Shown here one piece after another: positions 35,958-47,100 of a DNA stretch of 64,000 nt. The position numbers and the translations under genes were made by a program. Location: contig CM076659.1 in the NCBI GenBank assembly GCA_038496675.1, positions 9,407,965 to 9,471,964 of the forward strand, written 5' to 3'. Origin of the DNA: Rachycentron canadum (Eukaryota; Chordata; Actinopteri; Carangiformes; Rachycentridae). The notes under the pieces were generated by a model. The model worked only from the letters and a program-made list of their open reading frames with translations, ran no database searches and had not been told where the DNA came from. How positions within the stretch are numbered: position 1 is the stretch's first letter; every line of letters begins with the position of its first letter.

Positions 35958-36663
35958 TCCAGCTCTCCTACCTAGCTGTGAGCACAAAGGGGAACTCCCA
36001 ACCAGAAAATAAGAATAGAAATCAGAATAGTTGTCAAACAAATAATCAAACTCTTACCATCAGCCTTCTTGACAAACCACAACAGCAGTCATTTACTGTG
36101 GAACTGCTTTGCTAAGCAGTGAGTATATATGACTAAAATGTGCAACTCCATTTTCTTTTTGAGGAGCAGGGGGTTGGGGGGCTTTTTGTGGTTTGCCAGC
36201 TCTTTGGTATGTTGCAAAAGGAGCAAGGAATGGCAGATATGAACTGAACTGAGGCGTGAGTGAAAGTGGTTCCAGTTTTGCTATTTGCAAACACACCCAC
36301 AATAACTACCAATCCATGATCACAATCTCCCAGTTTACCTTCGTATTGCCACCAGCACCATCTCCTGTCAGGTGATATGACTGAAGCTGAGCTTTTCTTA
36401 CCTCTCGAGTCCTTAGTTGGAAGTTTTTTCCTTCATGGTAACAGTTGTAGGTCCTCAGCAGTGATAAGATGTCAGACCTGAATGTGAAAACCGCAAAGAC
36501 AAGATTAGCTCTCACACAATGCAAGCTGGGTTGAAATTTTATATATGCAACCACTATTGTGATTTTACTTTGTATATAATTACTGCAGTGCGGGAATTAA
36601 AAGGACTTACTTTGGTATAAGTTTCTCTTCACTGAGCTTCACGTAGGTCTGACACACACTCAT
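22568..36663 (-). CDS. rassf4: Ras association domain family member 4, 10 coding exons, 305 aa core
   Basis: Ras-effector/scaffold of the RASSF1-6 group linking small GTPases to MST/Hippo kinases through a SARAH domain. Exons, 5' to 3': 36663-36611, 36477-36402, 27447-27341, 26565-26498, 25053-24884, 24492-24391, 24317-24266, 24154-24033, 23421-23324, 22637-22568; total 918 nt, phases fit at every junction. The N-terminal RASSF2/4 motif TYNCYHEGK is followed by EGLLNIYWGLRRPIRLQM and RFSINGHFYNHK. The RA domain spans about 160-250 (TPAYGSVTNVRVNS to MEADLGEEVTYD) and the SARAH helix about 251-298. MEADLG and DSFVEKLKEEEERE favour RASSF4 over RASSF2. The exon 3 donor (CCG|GTACAA) is weak; a longer exon to about 27294 is possible. 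depp1 is nested in the intron after exon 2. A likely first exon lies at 41923-42004. Human RASSF4 is 321 aa. Confidence 0.92.
25675..26010. repeat. Probable retroelement-derived repeat in rassf4 intron
   Basis: TTAATCCCCAGTGGAAATTT (about 25695) resembles a common teleost interspersed-repeat end, and 25900-26010 (GAGTCTGATGGCCAGTGGGA onward) resembles another widespread fish repeat segment. Recognition is from memory; no family assigned. Confidence 0.4.
28279..28565. other. Assembly gap (287 N)
   Basis: Run of N flanked on the left by an (AT)n/(AC)n tract (28219-28278). The gap sits in rassf4 intron 2, just upstream of the isolated RhoGEF exons, so missing sequence or a misjoin here would affect their interpretation. 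Confidence 1.
28769..28970 (+). repeat. 25-bp minisatellite
   Basis: About eight imperfect units of the form ACCTTTAAACCTTTAGACCN plus ATATGG variants; the best-preserved units have a 25-bp period (28870-28945). The tract ends directly before the first candidate RhoGEF exon. Confidence 0.85.
28998..30783 (+). pseudogene. Isolated ephexin-family RhoGEF exons, lacking the DH domain
   Basis: Three consecutive exon-like segments with matching phases: about 28998-29336 (phase 2 end, donor GTCAGA), 29701-29765 (phase 1 end, donor GTGAGG) and 30533-30783 (donor GTCAGT). The second and third join to NIVKNI-AFLYQEYRD, and the third continues with SLWQNLEAVQSSGLL and ends IIMQE. LYQEY and SLWQ-L-x-V-x-SGLL just before the DH domain are hallmarks of ephexin GEFs (NGEF, ARHGEF5/16/19/26 group). 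The next expected exon, starting the DH domain (FE-x-x-TSEASY-type), is not found before depp1 or anywhere in the window. All three pieces are open. It may be a truncated duplicate, a fossil, or an assembly misjoin near the N gap. It lies antisense in a rassf4 intron. The 5' limit is a guess. Confidence 0.6.
30849..30945. repeat. (AT)n/(AC)n microsatellite
   Basis: Alternating TATATA/CACATA then pure CA; directly follows the third RhoGEF-like exon by about 65 bp. Confidence 0.95.
31577..31712. repeat. Long interrupted (CA)n microsatellite
   Basis: About 136 bp of CA with TA, TC and CG interruptions. It ends roughly 75 bp upstream of the depp1 TATA box. Confidence 0.95.
31789..31886 (+). promoter_or_regulatory. 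depp1: depp1 TATA box and noncoding first exon
   Basis: TATAAA at 31789-31794. A transcript starting about 25-30 bp downstream would run to AAAG at 31886, followed by the consensus donor GTAAGA. The acceptor (CCTATCCTCAG, ending 32151) is one base before the depp1 ATG. A CTATTTTTGG segment at 31744-31753 resembles a CArG/MEF2-type site. Confidence 0.6.
32153..32557 (+). CDS. depp1: DEPP1-like protein (autophagy regulator, FOXO target family), 134 aa
   Basis: Single coding exon starting at the first ATG after the acceptor at 32151. It begins MKRRRLLLSLPLLPTITET, close to the vertebrate DEPP start, has a SLEDYMTSIQALA segment matching the SLDDY-type motif, and carries DPVDWLFG (123-130), the family's most conserved motif. 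Human DEPP1 is 212 aa and continues well beyond that motif, whereas this protein stops four residues after it. In human the gene lies antisense within RASSF4, as here. AATAAA at 32786-32791 is a likely poly(A) signal. DEPP1 is reported as a FOXO-responsive regulator of autophagy and oxidative stress; that is knowledge of the mammalian protein, not seen here. Confidence 0.88.
   Translation: MKRRRLLLSLPLLPTITETLEDLPVHPSSSQSTQGSQSLEDYMTSIQALACPIEPPSCGPVRLQRSPRLRQFSKAQMKLSVAASLPRGSPRTLRTSRPSSLGLNSTEDFSLKMGRERDSEVKDPVDWLFGQIRT
32820..36090. other. rassf4 intron 2, distal part
   Basis: No further confirmed gene. Holds AT-rich DNA, a possible repeat around 33360-33720, the unidentified open frame at 35102-35431 and a short (CA)n at 35926-35954. 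Confidence 0.45.
35102..35431 (-). other. Unidentified open frame with coding-like C-terminal segment
   Basis: Open frame of 109 codons. Its last 57 codons (from about 35275 down to 35102) read like real protein: acidic, balanced, with DLEKTALFDQSSLTEVMDLL and ending DDGKLDPDELMFS. An AAAG/ATCTGG junction near 35272 could be a splice acceptor. I do not recognise the family. It may be a retrocopy tail or the last exon of an unknown minus-strand gene. The first half is low-complexity and unconvincing. Confidence 0.25.
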
Positions 36664-37228
36664 TCTGTCTAGAGTGCAGCTGGGTTAGGAAAATATGGCA
36701 AACAAACATTCAAAATTAAATAAAGATCGTATTATCTCAATATGGATATCCTCTGAATGTGCTATCATGTTCAATTTTGATTCAATTTGGGGATTAGAAA
36801 GCTTTTTTTTTGTTAAGCAGAGACAGAAATTAGGAGAAATCACATGGTGTTTTTGACACAGAGCCAAAAAAACATAAATAAGTCATATTGTTGTAGAAAA
36901 AAAACTTAACAAAGCCTGGAAATGAATACTGTGTCTTAATGTCTTATTCAAGGACAGTTCCTGCCTCTGTATGTAGCTTCTTATTAACACTTGTTATACA
37001 CTTTATTCATGATAAGAAACACCTCAGTTATCTTTCTGACACAGTGTTTGCAGAAAACAACCGCTGTCCTTTTGACCAAATAAAGTCATGGCCCCCAAAA
37101 AAAAAAGAAAAGAAAAACAGGAAAATTCATTATTCAATGTGTCCTTCAGGGTGTCACATCACCTTTGACAAAACTGGAGGAATGCTGTCCCTGATTCCTG
37201 CATCCTGATTTCAGAGGGAATGTGCCAT

Positions 37229-37290
37229 GGGGAATTTCCTGGTTTGGAAAGCCCAACTCTGAGCGAGCAGGGGAGGGGCATGAGTATAAA
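37229..37290 (+). promoter_or_regulatory. Chemokine promoter: kappaB site and TATA box
   Basis: GGGGAATTTCC at 37229-37239 is a full match to the NF-kappaB consensus. TATAAA follows at 37285-37290, and the ATG of the CXC chemokine is at 37343. This arrangement is standard for inflammation-induced chemokine genes. Confidence 0.65.
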
Positions 37291-37342
37291 GCAGCAGCAT
37301 GTGCCCCAGACATGCAGTGTCAACGCTCAGCCTGCATCCAAT

Positions 37343-38394
37343 ATGAAGTGCTACCTTCAGTCAGTCTGTCAGCTCACCTTCCTGAGCCTCTGCTGTGTTC
37401 TGATCGCAGGTAAGAATCTCTGCATTGATCCATGCTTATATCTGGGTATTTCTCTATGAAATATTTTAAATCATGCTGCAGTAAAAGCATGGATTGTTGC
37501 TGTATTTGACAAAAAAGCCTTAACGCGTGAACTTGCTGTGACTTAATCCCTGGTTGTGCTGCACATATCGAATTGACCTGTAATCCTGTTACTGTGTCTG
37601 TGCAGTGAGAGAGTCAGACAGCACGTTTGTCCCGGGAAGATGCTTGTGCCCAGATACACAAGTGGGGGTCAGAGGGCAGCTGAAAGAGCTGACAGTGCAC
37701 CAAAAAAGCCCCAGCTGCAACAAAATCACAGTCATGTGAGTACCAGATCCTGCAGATGCACACATTTATCCATACATGCATCCAGATGAGTGTGACCAAA
37801 AGTGAGTATGTTATGTTTTTCAGAGTTACACTGAAGCGTAACAATGAGCAAGTGTGTCTCAGTCCAGAGGCACCGATGGGCAAACAGCTAATTCGCTGCT
37901 GGAATAGGTAAGTGTCTTGATAAATGAAACTTAACTATTAGTCATGACACACACTCATTAGGCGCATGAAGAGTGAGCTTGTCATGACTACAGACTATTA
38001 AAGGTCCTAAAAAAGAGTTCCACCCATCATCATATTTCCCATAAATCACAGCCAACAGTAACTTATTTGTTGCCAAGCCAGTTCTTGTAAGAACAAGGCA
38101 CCTAGTTTTGCCTCTAGCAAACTAATAATCCTTGACATCCCTTATAACAGAACCCAAATTTGCTTTTCTTTCTTGACACAAATGCATTATTGTATTAAAG
38201 ATAATCAGTTTGGTTTAATCCCCATGCTGTCTGATACTACAGGGGTATCTGTTCCTGGCTCCACCTCCAGAGTAAAGCTTGAACTTCTGTGTATGTTTTC
38301 CAGAATTCATAAGTTGGGTCTTGATGTGAAACTGTGCCTGAAGAGGAGGAGAGGGAGAGGCAGAGGCAGAGGTGGTCAGCGCCAACGGTCATGA
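37343..38394 (+). CDS. CXC chemokine, four exons, 123 aa, basic RG-rich tail
   Basis: Secreted leukocyte attractant. Exons 37343-37409, 37606-37735, 37824-37907 and 38304-38394; phases 1, 2, 2, the usual CXC gene structure. A signal peptide covers about 1-22. Mature CXC motif is CLC (35-37), without a preceding ELR; the disulfide partners are Cys60 and Cys77. Two further cysteines (91, 105) are present. The C-terminus is strongly basic, KRRRGRGRGRGGQRQRS. The lack of ELR plus a basic tail recalls the CXCL9/10/11 group; SPEA(P)-K-x-L-I-R also resembles CXCL13-like proteins. It is not CXCL12, although it lies in the tmem72-rassf4 interval next to which CXCL12 is found in mammals. AATAAA is near 38876. 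Subtype left open. Confidence 0.88.
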
Positions 38395-39084
38395 CAGAGG
38401 AGCCGTGGGCATAACTTAATCTTCAAACTCTCAATAGTCAACCATCCTGCCTGATGAAATAAAACTACTGTAAAGAGAGAAGTGGCCACATGCTGATTCT
38501 TGCCAAACTGTGGACTGTCATCTTCAGACCACCGGCTGCTGTTAAAGAAACAGAAACCACCACTTCTTTTTTCTGTCAATGTCTCAAAGCTGAGACATTG
38601 AGCTCCCTTGAATCACTGTCTGGGTTGTAAATGACACTTCATTTCAAGAAGCAGCAGGGGACTTTTCCGTGTACATAACTCATGTACTGTTAAAAATTAA
38701 GCCCTAGAGGCTTGTCAAAAATGTTAAGTTTTAGCTTTAACGCAATGGCCAGTATAAAGGCTGTGTATTTCTGTATGCAACTGTAAATGTTAACTAAGCT
38801 CTCTGTTGGTTATTTATTTTTATGTGAATGTGTGTTATGTGAATGTGTTTTTTCAGACATTGTTTCCTTTTTTTTAATAAATACATCTTAGCTATAGTGT
38901 GGCCTTGTGTGATATTTGTTGTTAAAGCCCCTGACTGAGGAGCTGCAGGATAGGAATAGGAAGGATCATTACTTCCTTGGCAGGATATTAGAGGTTAATG
39001 AGCTACAGGCTCTACTACTTGCTCACAACCATACTTCAAACTGCCTCTTTGGTTTCCTGTAAAGCATGTGACTGGATAGATCCC

Positions 39085-39085
<1 letters not shown>

Positions 39086-39153
<68 letters not shown>
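39086..39153. repeat. (CA)n microsatellite
   Basis: 68 bp of uninterrupted CA. Confidence 0.98.
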
Positions 39154-39155
<2 letters not shown>

Positions 39156-41256
39156 TGTGAATATAGTGAATAGTGAATATCCAAGGCAAGTGCCAACATG
39201 TGGGCTGATCTTGAATTGGTGAGAATTGATTTGCTTCACAACACGAGGGTAAAATAGAAAGTGAAAGTGAACAATGTTCCCTTTGTCACAGGCAGAGTTG
39301 AGCAAGAATTCTCCCATATTTGATGTGTTAATGATGAACACATGGAAAGTGTTTGGGTTTCTTTTAAGCCCAATACTCTTCGTCTCTGAGGGGATTAGAC
39401 GGGATATAAACTGAGAGGATATGTCAACAACAGGCCGGATAACTGTCTTGTCTCTGCATGACATGAAACCAGCAGAAACTTTCCTTAAAATCCTATGCAC
39501 ACTCACTCAAGTAGTTAATGAATTATACAGACATTGTATATTTTACACCAGTGCATTTATGTGGCAGGTATGTAGGTACTTCCTGTATTGCTCAAACCCA
39601 ACAGATTATCACTCATTAAAAATTGGTTTAATTTTAACCAGACAAATTAAAATGCAGTTTAATGTATCAGTAATAATAAAACAATAACAATTAAACACAA
39701 CCCAAATACTTTCTGTGCTGCTATCTTGCTGCTATGATCAATACTTTCAATACTTATATTTTTTGTATAATAATATTAATAATCTCTTATATCTTTACTT
39801 GAGTGTATCTGGCATTCTTCTACTACCAAACTGCAATTCAAATCATTTTTAAAAAATAAAATTAAGAAATAATCTTTGTCAAGCTTTTTGACTCTTGGAC
39901 ACAAATTGAAGATTTGATTCATCTTTACTGCAACACACTACACTTTTTAACACACACTGATGTGATATGAGCAATTCAATCATTCATTAACAGCTCGTAG
40001 TGTTAAACAACAGTGTGTAATGGTCTTTGTTCTATCTTAAGTAAAACATTTCAAAGGTCAGATTTTTTACACAGTGAGTGCTACTTTTTTACGATAATGG
40101 TCAAATTTGTTTCTATAGGAATTGTAGATTATATAAGATTATATAAATAAGTAAAAGAGAGAAATGTCTTGTTATCTATTTAAACTGTAGGCCTTTTTTC
40201 CAAACAAACATTGAATGGTATATTAAAGCACATGCCTCTGAAATACTTGACACCTTGGCCACATAGCCATGACACTGATGTTATGATGCTGCCTCCTAGT
40301 GTCTAAAGTGTGATATACAGCAAAGTTCATTTAGATCCTCATCCATTGTAGCACGATTGTCTCCTTCTTACTCACTGATAATTCATTAAGCAGTTAAATG
40401 AAAACAGTCTTTAATTGTTTCAGATTTGCAGGGACTGTGGTCTCTCTTCACAATGAAAACACCTGCAGGGACAGAGCCTGCAGGACACTGCACAACTTTA
40501 ATGTAGTCTTTCCTGCAACATGCTAAAGCTCAGAGTTCTTGCTTGGGACTCAACCAACCAACCAACTGTCTGAGATTAGCTATGGAGTCACAGAGTGCCA
40601 TTTGGTCACATGATAAAGGAGGCTATTATTTACTTTTCTTAAAGCTGAAAGAGAAAAAGAAGAAAAAAATGCTTGCATGAGCAGGGCAGTCACCACAAAA
40701 ACCAGGAAACAAGACTGCCCAGTAATGACCACACAACTGCCCTACCGGGAAGTGACTCCGGGAAGTGAGGCAGAAATCCAGCTGAACAATGAACACACAA
40801 AAAAGAAGACAAGTCGTTTGAATCTCTTTCACACAGCTGCTCCTCTTATTATTCTTAGTTAAAGATGGGAATCCAAATCCAACCTCCTTTAATGGACTCT
40901 TCATCATCCACCTACAAGACAACCCATTTATGTTTATGTTAATTACTGAGGCAACAGCTGCACCTACCAGCCCTCCTCCCTGTAATGACCTCTGCCAATG
41001 CATCTCCACTTTCATCCAAGGAAACTGCTGCTCGTGTAGGTGCATAATGGGATGGTCAGTCTATTGCTCATACATATTTATGCATAATAACAGGTGTATA
41101 AATATTCCATAACTTAAAAGATTCCAGTCTGTCACCATTATTATGAATTATTCAGCCAGTGCACATGGCTGCACAGGAGATGGACCAAAGGTTTGGAGCA
41201 AAGAAAATAGGAGTCACTTTACTGGATGGTGCTGGGATTTTGGTGAATTTACACAG

Positions 41257-41320
41257 TCTCTTCTCTTCTCTTCTCTTCTCTTCTCTTCTCTTCTCTTCTC
41301 TTCTCTTCTCTTCTCTTCTC
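41257..41320. repeat. (TTCTC)n pentanucleotide repeat
   Basis: About twelve perfect TTCTC units. Polypyrimidine on the + strand. Confidence 0.98.
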
Positions 41321-41922
41321 GTGTGACTGAATCACGCACATACCTCGATGCGTCTAAGCTCCCTCGGTGGACAAAGAACCTTCATTGCAGGTCTGTTAAT
41401 TGGTTTGATCATCGCGAGATTCGGATCCAATTATCGCACCTACACTTGGCAGCTGCGCCCGAGGACGATCCATTCCCATGCGTAAAACAGGAGTGCTCCA
41501 AATAGCGCGCACGGTGCCCTTCACACAAAAGTCTACATTTCCAGACAAACGCTGATTGGAGAGAGACATATTCCTGCAACTCACTTGATGAAGAGCTATT
41601 TTTTTTGCAGCCATTACTGTAATGAAAGTCTAGTTTTAGTAAAGGTAGGAGTAAAGATTAGAGCTTAAGTTTTTTTTTTATATGTCAGTTGCCACAGTGG
41701 CCTATAAATGATTCCTGAATGCGAAAAAAAAAAACAAAACAAAAACAAAAACAAAACAACTGTTACCGTTAGTGACCTGCAACTTCAGAACACCATTTCA
41801 TTTTGTGTGTTTTCATGGTTTAACCGCATGATTTTGTACGTCAAGTTCCCTCCCCACTCCTGTTTTCTTTAAAAAAAAAATACATATATACCCTCCAGTG
41901 ATTTGATAAGTGTGGGTCTTAC

Positions 41923-42004
41923 CATAGCAGAACGCGTCCTCCGTCTTTCTTCCGTATTTCAACCAGCGAGGTCCGCTATACCGCTTATCCCTCGCTATCT
42001 TCAT
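41923..42004 (-). CDS. rassf4: Candidate first exon of rassf4 (27 codons + 1 nt)
   Basis: From ATG (42004) the frame is open to TGCTATG at 41923, followed by the consensus donor GTAAGA. The exon is CpG-rich and sits under a CCAAT/GC-box promoter. Joined to an acceptor TAG at 36669-36671 it reads in frame (GAC AGA ATG) into the rassf4 core, adding 29 residues (334 aa in all). If the alternative acceptor CAG (36665-36667) is used, the frame instead meets a TGA overlapping the core ATG, making the exon a 5' UTR with a short upstream frame. No other minus-strand gene downstream could own this exon. Confidence 0.55.
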
Positions 42005-42054
42005 GCCTCTCTGGCCGTGCGATATTCAGAGGATCATACTGACAACAGACTCAT

Positions 42055-42113
42055 CCAATAGAAGACGCGCACTGACACGCTTCAGCCAATCAGAATTTAG
42101 AGGAGGCGGGGCC
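42055..42113 (-). promoter_or_regulatory. rassf4: CpG/CCAAT/GC-box promoter of rassf4
   Basis: CCAAT at 42055-42059 and 42086-42090 and a GC box GGCGGGGCC at 42105-42113, in a CpG-rich stretch 50-110 bp upstream of the candidate ATG. No TATA box. Orientation of these boxes is not decisive, but the downstream exon is on the minus strand. Confidence 0.5.
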
Positions 42114-44199
42114 AACACAGTCAAGGCTGAATACCTCTCTCCTGAGAAAGGTGCGTCTGGGTTCACAGACGTGTCTTGGATTCTGCTTTTTCATGACAAA
42201 AATCAGTTCAGCAGTATCATTACACAATATTTATAAAATAAAATTATAACTGCATAAAACAAGTGAGTATATATAAGGTCTATATGATGTTTGACAAAAT
42301 CTAATCAGTTTTATAAACATACACAAAGAACCAATTTTGTATATTGATTTTCTTATATCATATATGCAATGTTAAGAAAATCTAATTCCTACTAAATCTA
42401 CTTCCTCACTAAAACAGTGGCCCTGTTTTTAGTAGAGGAAGAAGTCTGTGTGACCTGCTAAGATTTATTCTACCCATCCTGTTTTTGAGCCTGGACCTGC
42501 CATCTAGGAAACTTTTGAAGGGGGGAAACACAAGCTGTAGGAAGTCAGTCTCTCTATCCCTCCCTCCCTCGCTCTGTCTGTCTGAATAGGATTTATGATT
42601 TAACAGGCACAGAGGAAGTAAGTTGTTCCAGCAGCTGAATAACTTCCCTCACAGGGAACAGCTCATACTAAAGGATATGGGCAAGAAGTTGGTGGGACGT
42701 TTATGGAAGTGGGCTGGAAATATTGACGTCCTTTTTCCCTCTTCTTTTAGTTATTACTGGGTCACTCAGCTGCTAATTGACCAGATATCCTTCTGAAGAG
42801 GACAATGCAGCTCTGATTACGGCTCACTGAGCGGCCTGAGCAAACTCCGCACAAAGACTCCCTGTTCTCTCCATAAAGCACCAAAGCTCCTGACTGGACT
42901 CACATGTCATGGCTTTGATATATAGAGCAACAAAACATGTTTAAAAGGTTGAAAGAAAGAATGATACCATCTAGCTGCTGGAAATGGAGATTGCGTCAAA
43001 TATTGAGAATGACCCAGTTGTTTCAGCCTGAGGCATGTGTTTTCACAAGTCTACTGTCTGGCCCCAGTTCTCAGTGAGGTGTTTTCTGATGAATGAGACT
43101 CTTTGCTTTTATTGATTCTCTCCTTAGCTTTGATGCTGCAGAGATATTACCTCTTAAGGCTACATACAGTTACATACCTACTGTTCGGTGAACAAAGGAC
43201 TGAGGAATACGGTGTGTGTACAGTGTGTGTGCCTGTGTTTTGACAGAGCACAAACACTATTGATTTATGACCTGAACAAAAGAGGGGTTGATGTTATGAT
43301 TGGATCCTCTGTAGTGTGGTGAAAAGAAGAAAAACAAATGAAACAATAACAGAGGATCATAGAGCTTGATAGAGTCTGATTCACACACTTTTCTAATGTC
43401 ATCAATGCACAGCCTGTGACTTATTATCAATGCATAGATAATACTCCTAATTATCTTTGGTGTGCTGGCACATTAGAGGTGTTTTGGTGAAGCGTAGGCC
43501 TATGGTGGCGCTCTGGTGGGTGATCTGATGTTTCTCTCATCACCATAATAACACCAGCGCTCCTCCCAGAGCTCCGTCTCCATGGTCACCACTCACACAT
43601 GACAAACACACAATGAGGAGACTTGAATGTGACAACGACACATTGCACCTGCACAGGCTGCTGCTCTCAAGTCACATTCGCACATATTTTCTCTGATGCT
43701 GAATGGATGAAACGCTTGATCTAATTTACCACCTTATGAATAATGTATGCCGCAGTAACTGGATTGGATTGCTTGACTAATGTCTGCTCTTCAATCAATG
43801 CTGGCTCTGCAAAAAACAGGCTGTCAGATTAAAAGCCACCCACGTGCACATGTAGATAAAAGTGGTTTAATTTTTTTGAATTTATACATTTGATGATGTT
43901 GTTAAAAAATACTTGATATTAGATTTCACATGTCAGATTTTCACAGTGCACAAACAGATCTTTTTCAAGTAAAAAATATACAAATCAATAGAATATTTAT
44001 TGATAAAAAACCCTAATAATCCTCATATTTTTGTTAAAAATATTCAAAAGTGTTATCTTGGTTGGTCAGATATTTGATATTGGTATTTTCAGTCAAGCCA
44101 GTTTAACACCAACTGGTTGTACCGAGCCAGTATGACTAAATTACATGGTTTCCATCATGTGATATCAGTGAGGAGCTCAGTTTGAATGCAGAGGGATGT
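42114..44199. other. Intergenic DNA between rassf4 promoter and tmem72
   Basis: No coding exon recognised. A C/T-rich tract lies near 42556-42580. The region must include the tmem72 3' UTR at its right end. Confidence 0.45.
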
Positions 44200-47100
44200 T
44201 CAGTCAGTAATCATAGGTGCTGTGTCTGAGGTGGTGTCTAGCTCTGGTTCACAGTATCCGTCCAGCTCCTCCATCTCTCTCTCCACAGGCTCCTCCCTAC
44301 TGCTGAAGCTTATCAGCCTCCTCTCTTTCCTCCCCCTCCTCCCACTGTCTGCTGTCTGCTCCAGCTCCAACATGGCCTGGACGCTCTCTCCTCTCTCTGC
44401 CAGGCTGAGGCAGCGTTCTCTGGTTGCGAATACCAGCCCCCCACCTCTCCTTCCTGTCACCATGTGGAAGAATGAGACAGTGCTGTCCGAGCCTGTTCTC
44501 TCTGCCACACAGAGAGTGGTCGGGCCTTGGTCGCTGTAGCTCTCCTGCAGCCTTTTGGGAGACGTGGTCTTTTTTGTTTTCTTGCTGAGTATGAAGTTGA
44601 AAAAGGCTGTCACCAGAAGCATTGACCCTGGAATCAGAGAATGTATTTCTTTTTCTATACAGGTGTAAATAATTAAAATTGTTAAAATTAAAATGAAACA
44701 TTGCTAAAGTGTAATGTATGGCAACTTTTAGCATTTAGCTGCTTCACTTTCCTAGTATTGTGCATGTTGCCTCCCTGTTACTGGGACAGGACAGTAACAC
44801 ATATGCTTTTAGAACTGATTGACAAGATATAATGTTCACTTCTGAAAAGATATGAGGCTGTACAGTACAGTAAACACTGCTCTAATCATTACCATTTTTT
44901 ACCTGCTGGTGCTGTTTTACCTGGGATGACTGCATGCCACACCAACACAGGGTGCAAGAAGCAAACCACTGACATGATGGAGTAATAGAGGAACTTGTGG
45001 AAGCCTCCGATATGAGCCATCTTCCCCCACAGCACAAACAACTGCCAGTCTGGAGGACAGCTGTAGAGATAAAGGGGCATATCAGGAGTAAAATTCTTAC
45101 ATCATGACTAACAAACGCAATGCTTAAATTTAGATTTTTACACCTGCTTTGCACTGACAAAATACATGGGAGGTTAAAAATTACCCCAGAGACTTGTGCT
45201 ATATGTGGGTTTCCCTCTGTTTATTAAGTTTCCATACAAAACACAGATGTTGCTGTCAATTGTTGTGTACTCACGGCAGGCACATAGACAGGAGAGCATG
45301 CAGGAAATAGGCCAACTCAAACATCAAGATGGTAAAAGATGATACTCTGGGAGAAGAAGTTAGAGCCAGATGAAACTGACACAGTCTCAGTGACAAGATC
45401 AGTAAACTGTTCTGAAACTATGTAAACTAGATCTAAATAGATTGTCTCTTTATCAAAGACACAAAAAGTGGTAAACATAGTACAAAAGCATTTATGCATT
45501 TATGATTTTTAGGAGCCTTTTATATCTTCACAAAAATATGTGCCCCTTTCTCTGTTTTGTGTTTAAACAATCTGCCTATCTAATCCAGTGAAACAGAAAA
45601 ATGACCCCAAACTCATTACCATTGTACACTACCCTCTATCTGAAGAGTTATGTTTTTTGTATATGTGTGGGTGTGTGTGGCCTTGTTTTTCTATATTCTT
45701 GGGGTCCACTGTCCTCTGCACTTGTGTGTAAGATCTTTGTGAGGAAAAACTGCTGGACCCCACACGGTTAAACTGCTGTTTGAGAGTAAGACTTTTAAGT
45801 TTTAGGTTTAGAATAAGACTTGCATTATAAGGTCTGTGTTAAGGGCTTGAGAAGGCATTATTTCACTGACAGGTCCCCAAAAATGTAGATTGTATGTGTG
45901 AGTGTGTGTGTGTCTACAGCATTCATCTGCATTTATGTACACTGACAGAATAAACAGTTTCTGCTCTCCTCTGGGATGTTTTCCTTTGGCTCTGTGGGAG
46001 TTTGGCTGAGAGTCTCACAGATAATTTGAAGTAGCACTAAAGGACTGCTCTCCTCTCTGACCCTCTGCACTTTCCTTCATCTCTCTGACTGTTTCCCTCC
46101 TTGCAAGTGTGTATACACACTGTGAGAGTGATTATGATGGTGGTTACAGTGTTGTAACTGTTTTCGAGAAGCTCTCAGGCCACACATTGTTTCCACGCAG
46201 TCTGCTTGTAACTCTGTAACACCACCAGTTCAGTCTCAACAAGGTCAGAGTCGGGAGTGCTTTGGTAGGTTTTAATTTGTTACAATATGTTAAGATATGC
46301 TAGACTACACTTACAGTAGGTAGATGCCAAGGCTGTTGAATTCCCCCTGTTGTAGGGTCTCCACTCCCACAGCACACAACACTGCAAAAGAAATGTGTAG
46401 ATAATTTCTTTTTTTTCCTGAGAGTTACTGGTGAGCAGATTCTGTCCACCAGATGTCACACTTAGCTCATGATATTCTCTTTAGTGCCTGACAGAGTTGC
46501 AATTGTCTCAAACTTATATGAATACTGTTAACATTTCCACTGTGATGCAACTTTGTGTTTTTACTGTTCTTTGCCATATTTGTTTTATGTGATTTTCCCA
46601 TATTGCTCTCAAGGTAGTTTTTATTGTTGTCTTGCAACCAATTTGTACCTGTGATGTTTGAGGCACTTGTGTGACATTAATTTAAGTACTGGCAGAAAAC
46701 CATCTCTTCCCTTATCGAGTAATAAAGATGAACTGACCTAAAGTGACCCAGATGGAAGTCATACTGTACACTCCATGGCATAGTATTGAGCTGATGATGT
46801 ACATTATATAAATATAAACCACTTTAGTTTGGTAGTTATTACAAAATTGTTTCCATTTAAGATCCCTCTATGTTGACAAAAACACATGCTTATCGAAAAA
46901 AATGGATGCTCAGCTACAGCAGGAAATTTCCACTTTTTTGCTTTTTTTAAAGCATGATCAACTTTGCTGCAGTACCCTTGAGCAAGATGCTTAATGTCTC
47001 CTGTAGCTTCTTTAACCTCTGACCTTACCACTGTGGGAGAAGCTAAGAGGAATTTTCCTGAAGGCATCGATAAATTGTATTGATTGAATTAACTTGTAGG

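Larger units (their letters stand above)
38395..41922. other. Noncoding DNA between chemokine and rassf4 first exon
   Basis: 3' UTR of the chemokine to about 38900, then AT-rich DNA. Includes a (CA)n at 39086-39153 and a (TTCTC)n tract at 41257-41320. No exon recognised. Confidence 0.5.

Noticed and set aside
22568..36663. Calling the gene rassf2
   Set aside because: MEADLG, HESGE and DSFVEKLKEEEERE follow RASSF4; the nested depp1 and neighbouring tmem72 also fit the RASSF4 locus.
37343..38394. Calling the chemokine CXCL12
   Set aside because: Position suggests it, but the CXC region, the strongly basic RG tail and the overall sequence do not resemble CXCL12.
44186..44539. 117-codon plus-strand open frame
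   Set aside because: Antisense shadow of the last tmem72 exon, whose minus-strand translation matches the family.
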